Source of the DNA: Cryptomeria japonica
Taxonomy: Eukaryota; Streptophyta; Pinopsida; Cupressales; Cupressaceae
Reading direction: 5' to 3'
Assembly: GCF_030272615.1 (NCBI RefSeq)
Contig: NC_081413.1
Location: 162,967,080 to 163,031,079, forward strand
DNA: 64,000 nucleotides
The notes beneath the pieces were generated by a model. It ran no database searches and was not told where the DNA came from. It was given only the letters and a program-made list of their open reading frames with translations. The position numbers and the translations under genes are program-made. Shown piece by piece: positions 46,313-58,443 of the stretch. Position 1 is the stretch's first letter. Every line of letters begins with the position of its first letter.

Positions 46313-46576
46313 GGCAACACTCATGTGAAAAATGGTCAAGGTTTCATTTGCCGATTTCATCCTGCCTGGTCCCCCTGAGCTGAATATTCATCAATTCAAA
46401 ATACTCCATACTCCCATATCTCCATATCTCCATATCTCCCCCTAATGTATACAAATCCTTCTATTCTTTTTCACATCTATATCACTCACCCTTTGACATC
46501 AATAGCATCAAAATTTCAAAAGAATGTCAAAGATCCAAAACTATACAATGAGTATCCCAAAAATATCTTACCGGAG

Positions 46577-48421
46577 CTAAACAACTTTCAAAATTTCTGG
46601 ATAAGCCTTCCCCAATAGCTCAAGATAAGTATCCCAACTAGTTTTGAAAGTTTCAAAAATAGATACAAGTCCATTTAATATATGTGCAAATGACTCTTTC
46701 TCACTTATCTCTGTTGGTGTGGGCTTTCCAATCATATCCATACATTCCTTCTTATTTACACTAAGTGAATCCAACCGGGGACTCACCAAGCCTCTCAGAC
46801 TTCTGGCTTTTCTTATGATTTTGGCTTTTTCCTTCTCAAGAACAGAAATTTGGGCTTCCAAAATCAAAATTTGACCATCAATGGATGTAGTCAATGAAGT
46901 CAATCCATCAAAAGAATTATCTATACTTGCAATTTTCTCTTGAAATTCCTTTATCTTCTTATCCACATTAACTATAAGTATATTTGTGTTACAACACACC
47001 CTATAAATATTTGTACACTGCTTCAAAGAATTATCTATCAGTTTCATCTTTTTGTCAATCTTCTTCTTCTTAGATTCAATCACCTGATCAAATGAAGCTC
47101 TTTTAGTTTGTGTGAATCTCTCCAGTGCTTTCCGATTTGAAATTTGCTGCAAGGATTGAAAATCCTTTGAAATGTGCTTAGCAATTGTCTTAAGCTTGTT
47201 GGATGGGCTCGCTTCATTGTCAATTTTGTAATCCAGGACTAGTCTATGTAAAACAATGATTGTCTAATTAATAATCCCTTTATCTATAGATCCCTCCTTC
47301 ATTAATTTATGTGCAACCATCATCATGAGTTCAGTAGGACTCATCTCGGTTATGTTTTTCTTTACAACCTACGAGGTGTCAATTGACAACAATGATGGAC
47401 CTACTACTGGTTCCTTTCCGGAGTCCCCTTTCTTCTCCTTTGATGATTCATCCTTTATAGCTTCCTCACTTGCAGCGGTGGCTTCGCCACTTGGTCCAGT
47501 CTCTATAGCTATCAGTTCCTTTGTAGGAACTGTAACCTCAACCTGTACATTTATATCCAGAGGACTGTTATCCTCAATATTAGTATCTTGTACATCATCA
47601 ACCTTTTCACTCTCTGTATTAGCCGGTGTCTCAACATCTGTCTGTACATTTGTATCTACTGGGGGCTTGATTTCCACTATCTTAATGTTCTTCAAAATTG
47701 AGGGTGAAGTACCCATAATACCCTTTCCTTTTCCTTCAATCAGGATGTCTATAGTATCCTTCTTTGATTCTGGTGAAGTAAAGAAACCTATGTTTTCTTC
47801 AAAGCCTTTTGAGTCTCCTTAATTATCTCATTTACCCTTCCTAGCATTAGGTTGGATATTCTATGTTTTCTATTAAATACTTTTCTATATGCCACCTTGA
47901 GTGTCCTTTCCATTTCCTCTAGAGCAATAGTAACACAAACAGATAACAACTCTTGAATTTTAATATCCTTGTCTTCTTGCATTGCTGACAAACTTCTAGA
48001 ATCTAACATATTATATTATTTTCTCGGTATTTGGTTTTCAATTTCTATTAAGGTTTTCTTATAGATATCCAAATATAATAATAATACTGCTTCCTCTACC
48101 TCTCTTTGTTCATCATCCTCTAAATGTTCTTAATAAAATTGTACATTCTTTAACATGCCATCCTTAGTTATTTCATCAACTAATTCTACACAAGTTTTTG
48201 GTGGAATGATAGTTATATTACCAGATTGAATTGCCAGATCGATGTCATTTTTCTTCTTCCTTCTTGCAATACCGGATGGAGCTGAAGTGGTTACTTTTGG
48301 TGCTTTCTTTTGTGCCGGTATTTTGAATGTAACCTTCCTAACCTATTGCTTTTTAGCTTCTACCTTTGTTTCCTCTATTTTCTTCCTTACAACCCTCTTG
48401 AATGCCAGTGGTGTGTCATAC
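46577..48421 (-). pseudogene. Unrecognised coiled-coil/acidic ORF at the 3' end of a copia element
   Basis: Read from 48421 down on the minus strand: a basic start with RKKKNDIDLAIQSGNITI, then a helical region (IKIQELLSVCVTIALEEMER), an acidic T/S/E-rich linker (about 47369-47716) and a long coiled coil at 46577-47152 (KKKKIDKKMKLIDNSLKQC; QILILEAQISVLEKEKAKII). Stops and frameshifts split it. It lies next to the polypurine tract, where autonomous copia elements normally end with RNase H; none is seen. It could be an extra ORF after pol or the only protein of a non-autonomous family. No envelope-like membrane segment was found. Confidence 0.5.
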
Positions 48422-48422
48422 T

Positions 48423-49545
48423 TGTAATACCCTAAAAATGGTCATCTAAACCATGGGCCCCTAATCTCGACAACATCACCAAGGTCCTAACCAAAGGCAA
48501 TTAAATCAATCTTAAGCACATTATTAATCCTTTAATCATCAAATATCACATGGCAAATCAATTACTCAATATTAATTAAATATTCATTTAATTAATTGAA
48601 TCATTTCCAAGAATATCATTTTGATCAATTATCTTATTTAATTTATTAAATATCCTTGCATATTTAATTAATTAATAAAATTGCCATTTAATCATGCAAA
48701 AGGAATTAATTTATTACAAAAGAGGAATTAATTACAAAGCAAGAGTTGAATTGAAATTAAAATAAAAGAATTGAATTGAGAGAGAAATCAAACTTGAGAT
48801 ATTATTTCTTTATATAAATTTAGAACTTGAAATCAGAAAAGCAATTAATTGAATTATTGAATTATTCTCTAAAATTGGAACTCAAAGCTTTTCAGGAAAA
48901 GAAGTTCAGTTGCATTGAAAAGAATCTTTTCTTGAATAAATAAAAGAATTATCTATTTTTATCACAAATGCATGGAATTAATTTATTATTATTTCTAATG
49001 CAACTTGGACTTCTAATTTGAATGCATTTCAATTAAACTATAATTGGAATCTATCTCAAGGTTAACTAAACCTGATTTCTCAATTATTTTCAATTAATCC
49101 TAAATTGAGCTTTTTCTTTTGTAATTCTCTATAAATTCAGTCTTCAGCTCTCATTTCAATTCACCCTAGAGATTTTTGAGAACACGTTTGGAGATTATTA
49201 TCACGCTAATTTTTCTCTGGAGTCATTGAAGATTATTGTGCTTTTTAGATTATTTACATCCATCATTGCTTACATCCATTATTGCTTGAATTGATTATTT
49301 GCTTGAATTATTCATCCATCTTGCATAGTTAATATCATATAGATTAAATCCTTCATCTTGGTGTAGTCTAGTCACTGGTATTTCCTATAAAAATCTGAGA
49401 GCAATCTTATACTCACATCTTTTAGAAGGCAATTAGTCGCTTTGTTATGGTTTATTACTTATTGATTTTTGATTACTAACCATGCATGTAATGACTTAAT
49501 TGAAGTGTTGTGCTTGTAGCTACATACCATTTTTTCACACACACA
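48423..49545 (+). repeat. 5' LTR of the plus-strand Tat element
   Basis: The start TGTAATACCCTAAAAATG resembles the starts of element 1 and of the LTR ending at 28234. The end is placed at the last CA of the CACACACA run, four bases before the primer site. It is AT-rich with AATTAATT runs. The partner LTR is outside the window, so the end is inferred. Confidence 0.75.
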
Positions 49546-49549
49546 TATC

Positions 49550-49566
49550 TGGTGCCCACCGTGGCG
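49550..49566 (+). other. Primer-binding site of the plus-strand Tat element
   Basis: TGGTGCCCACCGTGGCG follows the LTR by four bases. Many plant Tat-type elements carry TGGYGCCCACCGTGGGG at this place. I do not name the tRNA. Confidence 0.8.
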
Positions 49567-51788
49567 CAGAAGACTACATTTTTTGGCCTCCAAGACTGAC
49601 TGCTTTATTTTTTTGTTATTTTTGAGATTTCAGATTTTTCAATTTTTCATCCGTACATCTCATATGACAATTCCCATAGGATGAAATGATAAACTACATG
49701 TGTCATACGAACTGGAATCTTGTCTCGTATGAGTTGGGATCCTATATCGTACAAGTTTTCATACTGTCGTATGACTGTATTTTCTGGTAAAAAAAAAAAA
49801 AAAGACAGGCAAATTTTCATGATTTTTATTGATTATTCTGACGACTGACCCTGACTGTTTATTTGTCTATCTTAGAATTTTTCATAACCTAATCATTTTT
49901 TGTAGAATGCTTGTCAAAGAATATGCTTATCGCACAAAGACAATATGACTACTAATTCGTTGTCTTTGCATGTTGCCTAAGGAGAATCAACTAAACATCA
50001 TGTATTCTTTAAATTCATTTTTAGGAACCTAACTTTCTATCTGGTTAAAGAACAAATCTGTCTTTTGTGTTTTTAGAAGATTTTGAGAGGTAGGAGAGTA
50101 TGCTCTTGTCTTTTTCTAGACAATCAGAAATCTAGACCCTTGAGGCTTTTTATTTGTTTGAGATTTTTACATCTTTAGCAGGCCTGCCCTCCCGAGGGGT
50201 TGAAAAACTCTTAAAGCCGTTACGGCTGGTGTGAGGGGAATGACCTAAGTGGGAATGGCTAAACACCAAGTACTCCAACCCACTATAAAATAAACATGAC
50301 TTGATGAAAATAAAATCAACGACAATGCTCGGGAATAGCTCTCCTCCGTACCTTCAGGTATATTAAACCTTGGTTTTCAAGGCTAGGAGACCTCTTAATT
50401 GAGTTTATACCGTGACATGCCAAATAGATCCCTGACTAGTTCCAATTAAAAATAGAAGCTACCCAGTTCATCTCTGAAAGGGGGATAACCTTTGTGCAAG
50501 AAAGATAGTATCTCTCCCAAGATACTTGTCATTTCATGCCCCCATTAGCATTTGGAGTCAGATAATACGACGTCGAGAATCCATTGCATGAGACTCAGCA
50601 GTCGTGTTCTGATTAGCTATTTGGGTGTGTACCTAAGTCTACAAGCAAAGGTTTTCTTTCCTCACGAAATTCCTTAGGGTTTGCATGCTATGATTAGAGT
50701 CACTATACATACTACTTGTTTTCTGTATTTTCATCCCTGAAACAAAAACTGAAAAACCAAAATTGGAGAAGACAAGAAACCAACTCAGTGATTAGAAACT
50801 CTGTCCATGTCAAAAACTAGTCCATCCTAAGTCAAAACTCTATACGTGTCAGAAACTAGTCCATCCTAAGTCGAAACTCTGTCTGTGTCAGAAACTAGTT
50901 TGTCCTAAGTCGAAACTTTGTCCATGTAAAAAACTAGTCAATCCTAAGTCGAAACTCTATCCATGTATGAACTTGTCCATCTTAAGTTGAAATTCTATAT
51001 CACAGTCCAAAATCTGTCCATCTCAGAATTGGTCATACTCAGTTATCATACTCAACAATCCAAAAAACTAAGAATTTCTAGGCTCTTTCTTGTGAACAGT
51101 CATACGTGTCTAATAATCTATCATACTGTACCTGATCCTGTGTCGTATGAGTCTTCTGATTTGTCATCCTAAACCTGATCCTATGTCGTAGTAGTCATTT
51201 TCATTTGTTGTCTGGTTCTATATCATGTGTCGTACAAACATAATTGCTCTGAGTATTTTGTCATCCCGCACATACCCATCTGTCGTATGGTACGAGGCAA
51301 CAACTCATACGAAAGATAGCTATTGTCATCCTATATCTACTAAAGTGTTGTCCAGTTCAGAAAATTTTGTCGTATGAATCTCTGGTTTTGTCAAAACAGA
51401 ATAGTCAAATTTGCCTAAAAATAGCTTACAGCGAACATAATACTGGTTATCAATTTTCCTAAGCATAAACAGATCAAGACAATGTACCTCTACCATTTGC
51501 GTTGCACAATTTGGTCGATCATGTTTCAACTGGTTCAATCAACTACATATCATATTTTAGTCACTTAGATAACATCTTATACAGGATAAATCGTTTCTGA
51601 AACCAGACTGAATCTTACACTACTCTTAGAATCAACTTAGATAAATGTCTTATACAAGATAGATCGTTCATGAAATTAGACTGTATCTCAGTTGTTTCTC
51701 CCAAACAATACATTAACCGAACAACTAGCTCTGAAATTGATCTTGACCTCTGCATCACAAACAACTTTAGGTCACACTATCCATAAAA
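49567..51788 (+). other. Long untranslated leader of the plus-strand Tat element
   Basis: The leader has no credible gene. It includes a GGCCTGCCCTCCCGAGGGG hairpin-forming stretch near 50181, followed by AAAGCCGTTACGGCTGGTG, another short inverted repeat. Repeated TCGTATGA and CATACGA words cluster at 49660-49780 and 51100-51370, and a 39-bp tandem repeat lies at 50796-51000. Long structured leaders are usual for Tat elements. Confidence 0.72.
50796..51000 (+). repeat. 39-bp tandem repeat in the Tat leader, about five copies
   Basis: Each unit contains CTAGTCCATCCTAAGTCGAA and ACTCTGTCCATGTCA with a few substitutions. Degenerate half-units continue to about 51040. Confidence 0.85.
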
Positions 51789-53147
51789 ATGCCTACACAA
51801 ACTAGGAGTTCTCGTAAGAAAGAAGCCAAAGGAAAAGGAATACCCTTTTCATACATTGATATTCCATTTTACGAAAGGGATCCACTTACAGACATATCAT
51901 CGTCATCAGGCGGACCAATTTTTTATGAGCCTAAATCTCCCACTATATATGAGATGGGACACAATGACAGAAACAAGGACGATAATAACATTCCCAAAAA
52001 TGATCATGATTCCTCATCATCAAGTGAGGCTGACGAAGACACTGAATCTCCAGAAAAAGAAATCCTTGACTGTCAAAAGGACAAAGACTTTAGAAAAATG
52101 ATGAAAGCTATCATGACCCGAGAGAAGGAAGACTATTTCTTAGAACTATAAAAATAAGGTGCTAAACTTCCTACTGGATATGATGTTCAGACACTCATTA
52201 CTAAAAAGAAAGATTCACCTATACTCATGGTACACAAACAATTACAAGCCTTACGAATGGAGGTCACAGAACTGAAAAATAAGGACAAGTCCCCAGAATA
52301 ATATTCTCTGGAAATAATATGTCCCTTTCCATTTGACAAGAATCTATACATGCCTCCATTTCCTTCACGAGTGGAGATCCCAAAATTTGATAAGTATGAT
52401 GGTACCTCAGATCCTCAAGATCATGTCAGAGAGTTTTGTGCTGCCTCTATGGAGTTCATGTATGATCAAACGTACCTCATGCACCTCTTCCCAAGGAGTT
52501 TAGGGGGTCAAGCAATGGAATGGTTCTCAAGTCTACCCAAGGGAATAAAAATGTTCGAAGAACTAATCCAACTATTTTTACAATAGTACTCATATAACAT
52601 TCGACATCCTATGACTATGATCGAGATTTGTAATACTAAACAAGAAATAGGGGAGCCTCTTTTTACTTTCCTCCAACGCTGGAGAAAGATGTTTTCTAGG
52701 TATTCTTGACCTATCCCAGACTCTAAGAAAATGGATATATTTGTCAATAACTTGGTCCCTGAACTGAAGTATAGTGTACAAATGCAAGTACACCCATCAT
52801 TTAACAAAATGGTAGATAATGCTATTCGAATGGAAGATGTGCTCATAAACAAGGGGGATATCACACCTTGGAAAGAAACACAACTAGGATCTAGCTCTAA
52901 AGAGAAGAACAAGTATTGGAAGTTTGGCAAAGCCAGCAATAAGAATGTTGTTAACGATGGAGTAGTAGACACTGTCAAAATCAACTCAAAGCCCACAATA
53001 TTCAACTTGGCTAGTGGTACACAAGCACTTAAATCTGCTAAGGCTGCAACAAAAAATCTGCCAAAGAAAACAAAGGAATGGTTCAAAGAAAAGCCTTGGC
53101 TTTCCAAACCTAAGTGTGATTTTACTCCTCTCGAAGAATCGTATTAA
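51789..53147 (+). pseudogene. gag: Gag of the plus-strand Tat element
   Basis: ATG at 51789 opens MPTQTRSSRKKEAKGKGIPF, followed by an acidic serine-rich segment (SSSSSEADEDTESPEKE). One frame runs to 53147 with stops at 52149, 52158, 52300, 52584 and 52708. The core includes VEIPKFDKYDGTSDPQDHV, MEWFSSLP and LFTFLQRWRKMFSRYS, the typical retrotransposon gag signature of plant Ty3. VNNLVPELKYSVQM and KEWFKEKPWLSKP lie towards the end. Several stops are TAG where related proteins have Q, or TGA where R is usual. Confidence 0.85.
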
Positions 53148-53161
53148 TCTGCTTTCAAAAC

Positions 53162-54501
53162 TTGATAACACTGCCAGATAACTCTAGACCATATGATCTA
53201 GAAGTCAAACCAAGATGGTGGAGAGAAAATGAATACTGTGACTTCCATCGGAATAAAGGTCATAACATAAACAATTGTATGAAGCTGAAACATGAGATTC
53301 AAGATCTTATAGACGCTAGTAAAGTTGTTGTTGGGAATCATCTGACTAATGCAGATCATAAAGCATTTAAAGACCCTTTGCCTATTTATGAACAAGGTGA
53401 TTATTCAAAGACCAAAGGAGGTGCCAAGGTAAATTATACTTATACCAGTCAGGACAACGTTATCAACATGATTGAGCCTTCCCACTCAGAATATTACAAT
53501 GTGATTATAGTTCAAGACAAACCAAATGAATCACAATAAGCAAGAGCTCTCACCCGTTCTCAAAAGAAAGTCACCCTCCAAGGAGCTAGTTCTTCTGATC
53601 CAGCTCAAGCAACATCAAACTCACCAGCCTTGTCAAACAAACAAAAAGAATCAACCTTGGACAAATTTAAAAGGTTAACTTCATCATCATCTTCTGGATA
53701 TAGTGTCGTTGAATAGTTGAAAAGGACAAATGCTCAAATCTTAATCTTTGAATTGCTAAAACTCTCATCTGCTCACAAAGAGATCCTAGACAAAGCATTG
53801 CTCATCACCAACATTCCAAAAGATTTAGACATTGATCAGTTTCAGTCTATGGTGGGTCATCTGACTTCACCTCACTATCTAACCTTCTCTGAAGAAGATG
53901 ACAACTCACTAAATCATCCACATAACCAGCCATTGCATATTGAAGCCATGATCCACAAACACAGAGTCAAACGTGTTTTGATAGATGGAGGCACGAGGTT
54001 GAATATTTGTACTTATAGTCTGCTTACACAACTAGGATTCTCTAAAAATGTCATTGATCTTGGCAAGAAAATAACAATAAAAGCCTATGATGCGGAAGAA
54101 AGGACTTCTAAAGGTTTGGTGTCATTACCTATCAGAGTGAGACATATAGAAAGAGATGTCCTTTTCCAAGTACTTGATATTCCTTTGTCATATAATATAT
54201 TACTAGGCAGCCGTGGATTCATGAAATGAAGGCAGTACCGTCAACATACCATCAATGCTTAAAGTTTCCTTATAACGGAGCTAAAGTCAGTATTCCTGCT
54301 GATACAAATATCGTCTGTAATGCATTGACAAAAGGTGCAGATACTTTTGTGCCTCATAATAGTGCAGCCTCTCCAAATGCAAATCCAGAAGCACTAATGA
54401 AAGTCTTAGAAAAGAGATTGAAGATTACAAATACCGGCATGGATGGCTACAAGATAGAACCGGTACTTTCATTAGTTTCTCTCCCTTCATCACCAAAATA
54501 G
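53162..54501 (+). pseudogene. Zinc-finger and protease region of the plus-strand Tat element
   Basis: A frame change after 53147 leads to WWRENEYCDFHRNKGHNINN and CMKLKHEIQDLID, the modified zinc finger of Tat gag. After TAA 53537-53539 and TAG 53714-53716 the same frame gives the protease: KRVLIDGGTRLNICTYS has the D-G-G active site, and VLDIPLSYNILLG precedes the conserved end. A one-base shift near 54208 moves MKAVPSTYHQCLKFPYNGAK into another frame. Protease would cleave the polyprotein in the particle. Confidence 0.83.
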
Positions 54502-54606
54502 TTGGGCCATCAGAGGCCATGAGAAGACAAACATCAGCTCCGAATACCATATATGATGGTCTCTTTGTACAGTCTTCTACCTCCTTGGTGGATGAAATAG
54601 AAGAGG

Positions 54607-54870
54607 ATGTTGTTCTTAATTGGCTCTTTTAAGGAAGATAGTCAAAATGAGGAGGTACGACATTGTGAGATTTCCTCTAACCAATATGGTCCTAGCTACA
54701 AAATGATTCAACGCATGGGGTACTCAGGTACTAGTCCTCTAGGAAAACAAAAGGAAGGTATTACTGAACCAATTCAACTACAAACCAAATCCACAAATGA
54801 TAAGGCTAGACTGGGTTACGATCCGAAAAAGGCATCAGATCAAAAACATGTTTCTAAGTCTAAGTGGTAG
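54607..54870 (+). pseudogene. G-patch domain of the plus-strand Tat polyprotein
   Basis: YKMIQRMGYSGTSPLGKQKE, then GITEPIQLQTKS and ARLGYDPKK, show the glycine pattern and hydrophobic spacing of a G-patch. It lies between protease and RT in the same frame as the protease end. A G-patch in this place is found in other plant Ty3 polyproteins and, separately, next to the protease in betaretroviruses. It may bind nucleic acid or a helicase. Confidence 0.75.
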
Positions 54871-54990
54871 CAAAGAATATCGCCTTTAACATTACTTGAA
54901 GTAGACACTCAACAAACAAAAGCAGAGTGTAGAAAAGAGAAAGAGGAATCGACAATCAAGAAAGAAGAAATAGTCAGTGCTCAAGCTTCG

Positions 54991-55637
54991 ATGGTATCGG
55001 CTACAATAATACAGGAAGTTGAGGTCCCTGAGGATATAAGAGATGAAGTAGTAAGAATCAGGGAATTGTTTGCACAACTAAAAGTTCCAGTCACATATAC
55101 TGGCAAGCAACAAGTAGATGATTCAAAGACTGATTCAAACGAGTATGAATGGGGTCTTGACCACCTCTTAGACACATCCACTACAAATACTCCAAAAGAG
55201 TCTAGTGATGTTATAGATGATACTCAAGAGCTGATGCACATAAAACTAGAGAAAGAAATACATGAAATTAGACAAAAGAGACAAGCAAATTATGAACAAA
55301 GACTGAAAGAAGGAAGAATACCAGAAAGCTTCTCATCTATGACCCCTATCCTAAAACATAACAAATCAGGTATAGCACTACATAAGAAGAGTTGGAAGCT
55401 ACAAAACAAGAACCAGTTATCAGTCCAGAAGAAGCTGAATGGAGTAGACGAAAACAAATCATAGAAACATCAAGATCATGTCAACAGGTGTGTCAAATAC
55501 AAGTGACAAATGAACCACAACATGAAGGAACTTGCAGTATTAAAGATGTTGGTGTTGATACCATACATACACTTATTAAATCACTTGAAGAAGACTCAGA
55601 AACTTCACCTGATGACTCTGATGATAGTCCTATTTAG
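54991..55637 (+). pseudogene. Charged linker between G-patch and RT
   Basis: Two overlapping frames carry K/E-rich helical sequence (KLEKEIHEIRQKRQANYEQR) and an acidic LIKSLEEDSETSPDDSDDSP segment. A frameshift lies between about 55330 and 55400. No known domain. Probably an unstructured spacer of the polyprotein. Confidence 0.55.
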
Positions 55638-55745
55638 GATAATATCTAATCAGCCTCAAATTCTGAATCAACTGATACAAAGAATGAAAATCTGTCTACT
55701 GATCTTATCACTATTAAACCATGATATGACATCCAGTTTGGCGTA

Positions 55746-57764
55746 GTGAACGACGTTACAAGTATGTCTATCGGATTAGATCAACTAAATATTAACGTGA
55801 ACTTTAATAATCATGATCTGACTCTTCTTGGTCTTGAGACACTTACGCAAGGTATTCTTCTGGAACTTGACTTTTCAATCCACCACTGTGATAACAATAC
55901 CGTGAATGCTCTTGAACCTATCCAAGATTTATCCTTAGTACATCCTAAATTGATTGACTGTACTTTACAAAATCAGCCCATGAATATACCTACTTTTGCC
56001 AATGACTATACATTAGCCTATTATCTCAATGCAGTCGAACCTATAGACTCTTCCACCAGTGAACAGAGTGAAAATATGACTGAAGCGGATATCAAGTATC
56101 TCAGTCACAAAAACAAGAAAAATAAAAATAAAAGATTTGATGGCGAAAACCACATTGTGGCAGTGTCAAAATCTAAAAAAGAGAAAATAAAGGATGTACC
56201 TAAAGGTGAAAACCTCTCTGAGGCGCCTGAAGGTGAGATACTTGATATACTACCAAGTCATTTCCAAGAAAGGTCTTCCATATTGATCGAGCCAACTCAG
56301 CCAGTGAATATTGGGAGTCAAGAGACACCACACATCATTTATGTATCTCAATCACTATCAACGGAAGAATTGAAGGAGTTCACTCATCTATTCTCAGAAA
56401 AGAAAATAAACTTTGCATGGACATATTCTGATATACCAGGCTTGGATCTTGATCTCATTATGCACCATCTTTCAATTACACCAGGAGTAAAATCAATTAA
56501 GCAAAAACTTCGTAAGATGCACCTGCATGTAGCACTATTAGTCAAGGCTGAACTAGAAACACTGCTCAAAGCTGGATTCATCAGAGCTATAGATTATGCT
56601 GAATGGATTTCAAACATAGTACCTATGTCAAAGGCAGACAAGTCTATTAGAGTTTGCACTGACTTTAGAGATCTTAACAAAGCTTGTCCGAAGGACGACT
56701 TTCCATTACCAAATATTGATATGATAGTCGACATGATTGCCGGATATGAGATGTACTCACTAATGGATGGATTCTCTGGATACAATCAAATCAAAATAGC
56801 TCCTGGAGATCAAGAAAAGACAGCTTTCACCTATACATGGGGAACATTTTGCTAGAACGTCATGCCATTTGGGCTAAAGAATGCAAGAGCAACCTATCAA
56901 AGAGAAGTTACAACTATTTTTCATGACATGATGCATAAGACTATGGAAGATTATGTTGATGACACCTTAGTGAAGACTATGAAAAGATTGCATATTCAAG
57001 AGTTAGGTCCTATACTCGACAAAATGGAAAAGTTCAAACTCCGGTTAAATCCAAAGAAGTGTGCATTCGGAGTGACATCTGGTAAACAACTTGGCTACAT
57101 CATTTCAAAGAAGGGAATTGAGGTTGATCCTGAGAAGGTTCAAGCCATAATGGAAATGTTGCCTTTGAAGAACATCAGTCAAATGAGAAGTCTACAGGGA
57201 CGTCTCCAATCCATCAGACGATTCATTTCTCAACTAGCAAACAAAGCTCAACCTTTCACAAAGGTATTGAGAAAAGGAGTAATATACAACTAGGATCAGC
57301 AATATGAACAACATCTTCAGCATATAAAAGAGTACCTATCAAATCCATTGATATTGATGCCACCGATTTAGGATAAACCACTAATCTTATATATATCAGC
57401 AACTAATTCATCACTGGGGGCACTTCTGGCACAACAGGATGACAATAAAAAGGAACGAGCTATTTATTACATTAGTAAGACATTGGTGTCTTATGAAATG
57501 AACTACATTATAATAGAAAAAGAATGCTTGGTGTTAGTCTTTGCATCACAAAAACTGAGACACTACATGCTAGCACATTCAGTCAAGCTAGTGGCCAAAA
57601 TTGATCCACTCAAGTATCTTCTCAATAAGGCAACACTTATAGGAAGATTAGTGAAATGGGTCATGATCCTTACAAAGTTTGACATTGAATATGTGGAACG
57701 AAAAGCCATAAAAGGACAGGTAATTATTGATCAACTTGTTGAAGCTCCACTTGAGGACACTTAA
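55746..57764 (+). pseudogene. Reverse transcriptase and first RNase H of the plus-strand Tat element
   Basis: FSEKKINFAWTYSDIPGLDL is the pre-RT linker. The RT blocks LRKMHLHVALLVKAELETLL, VCTDFRDLNKACPKDDFPLP, LMDGFSGYNQIKI and VMPFGLKNARATYQ are in order, and the catalytic box MEDYVDDTLVKT is intact. KLRLNPKKCAFGV and LGYIISKKGIEVDPEKVQAI form the thumb side. RNase H follows (LGALLAQQDD; IEKECLVLVFASQKLRHYM). Stops occur at 56853 (where Y is usual), 57291, 57370 and 57762, all in the same frame. The reading frame is otherwise complete, so decay is recent or slow. Confidence 0.9.
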
Positions 57765-57797
57765 CCGTTACACATAAAGTTTCCAAATGAATCAATA

Positions 57798-58315
57798 ATG
57801 CACCTTACTCAACAACCTTGGAAAATGTTCTTTGATGGGTTCTTTACTCAAAATGGTTCAGGTGCTGGCATATTATTCATTACTACTCAGAAGTATTCAA
57901 TCCCAAAGTCTTATAAGATTCTATTCCCTTTCACGAACAACATTGTAGAATATGAAGCTTTGGTGAATGGGATAAAACTAGCTATTGAATGGAAGGTTGT
58001 AGAATTGTATATCTATGGAGATTCTTAGCTGGTGGTTAATCAAATCAACGATACATATCAAACTCAAGATGAGAAATTGATGCCTTACAAGAGGATGGTT
58101 GATGATCTTAAGAAGTATTTTTCTATTGTATCATTCCAATAGATTCCTAGGTCTGCAAACAGAGCAGCAAATGCTATGGCTACCTTGACATCTATACCTG
58201 AGTTACAAGAGTCCAATTTTCGCTTTGATTTCCTAGTGGAAGAGTTATATTACCCCACTTATGATTCTCCTGAGACCCAAATAGTCTATTCTATTATTGG
58301 ACATTACTCATCTTG
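57798..58315 (+). pseudogene. Second RNase H-like domain of the plus-strand Tat element
   Basis: WKMFFDGFFTQNGSGAGILF, NNIVEYEALVNGIKLAIEWK and LYIYGDS followed by LVVNQIND reproduce the RNase H core order after the first RNase H. TAG at 58026-58028 and 58140-58142 interrupt the frame. This extra domain is diagnostic for Tat elements. Confidence 0.82.
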
Positions 58316-58443
58316 ATATCCACATCTATTCCTATCTATGCGACCAAATTATCGCTGGAAATCTTACCTGAAATGAGAAAAGAAACCTAACTCGAAACGC
58401 TTCGCGGTATGTTATCATAGCTAACGATTTATTTAGACGAGGT

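Larger units (their letters stand above)
45351..48422 (-). mobile_element. Copia element, 3' part, minus strand, cut by the Tat element
   Basis: A 941-bp LTR (45351-46291), a GGGGGAGATTG polypurine tract and about 2.1 kb of interior are present. The LTR starts TGTTAGAATC and ends TTGCCAACA on the plus strand. It entered the protease of the minus-strand Tat element after CTAGT (45346-45350). The plus-strand Tat element at 48423 entered its interior, so its remaining interior, 5' LTR and second target duplication must lie beyond 64 kb. Confidence 0.78.
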
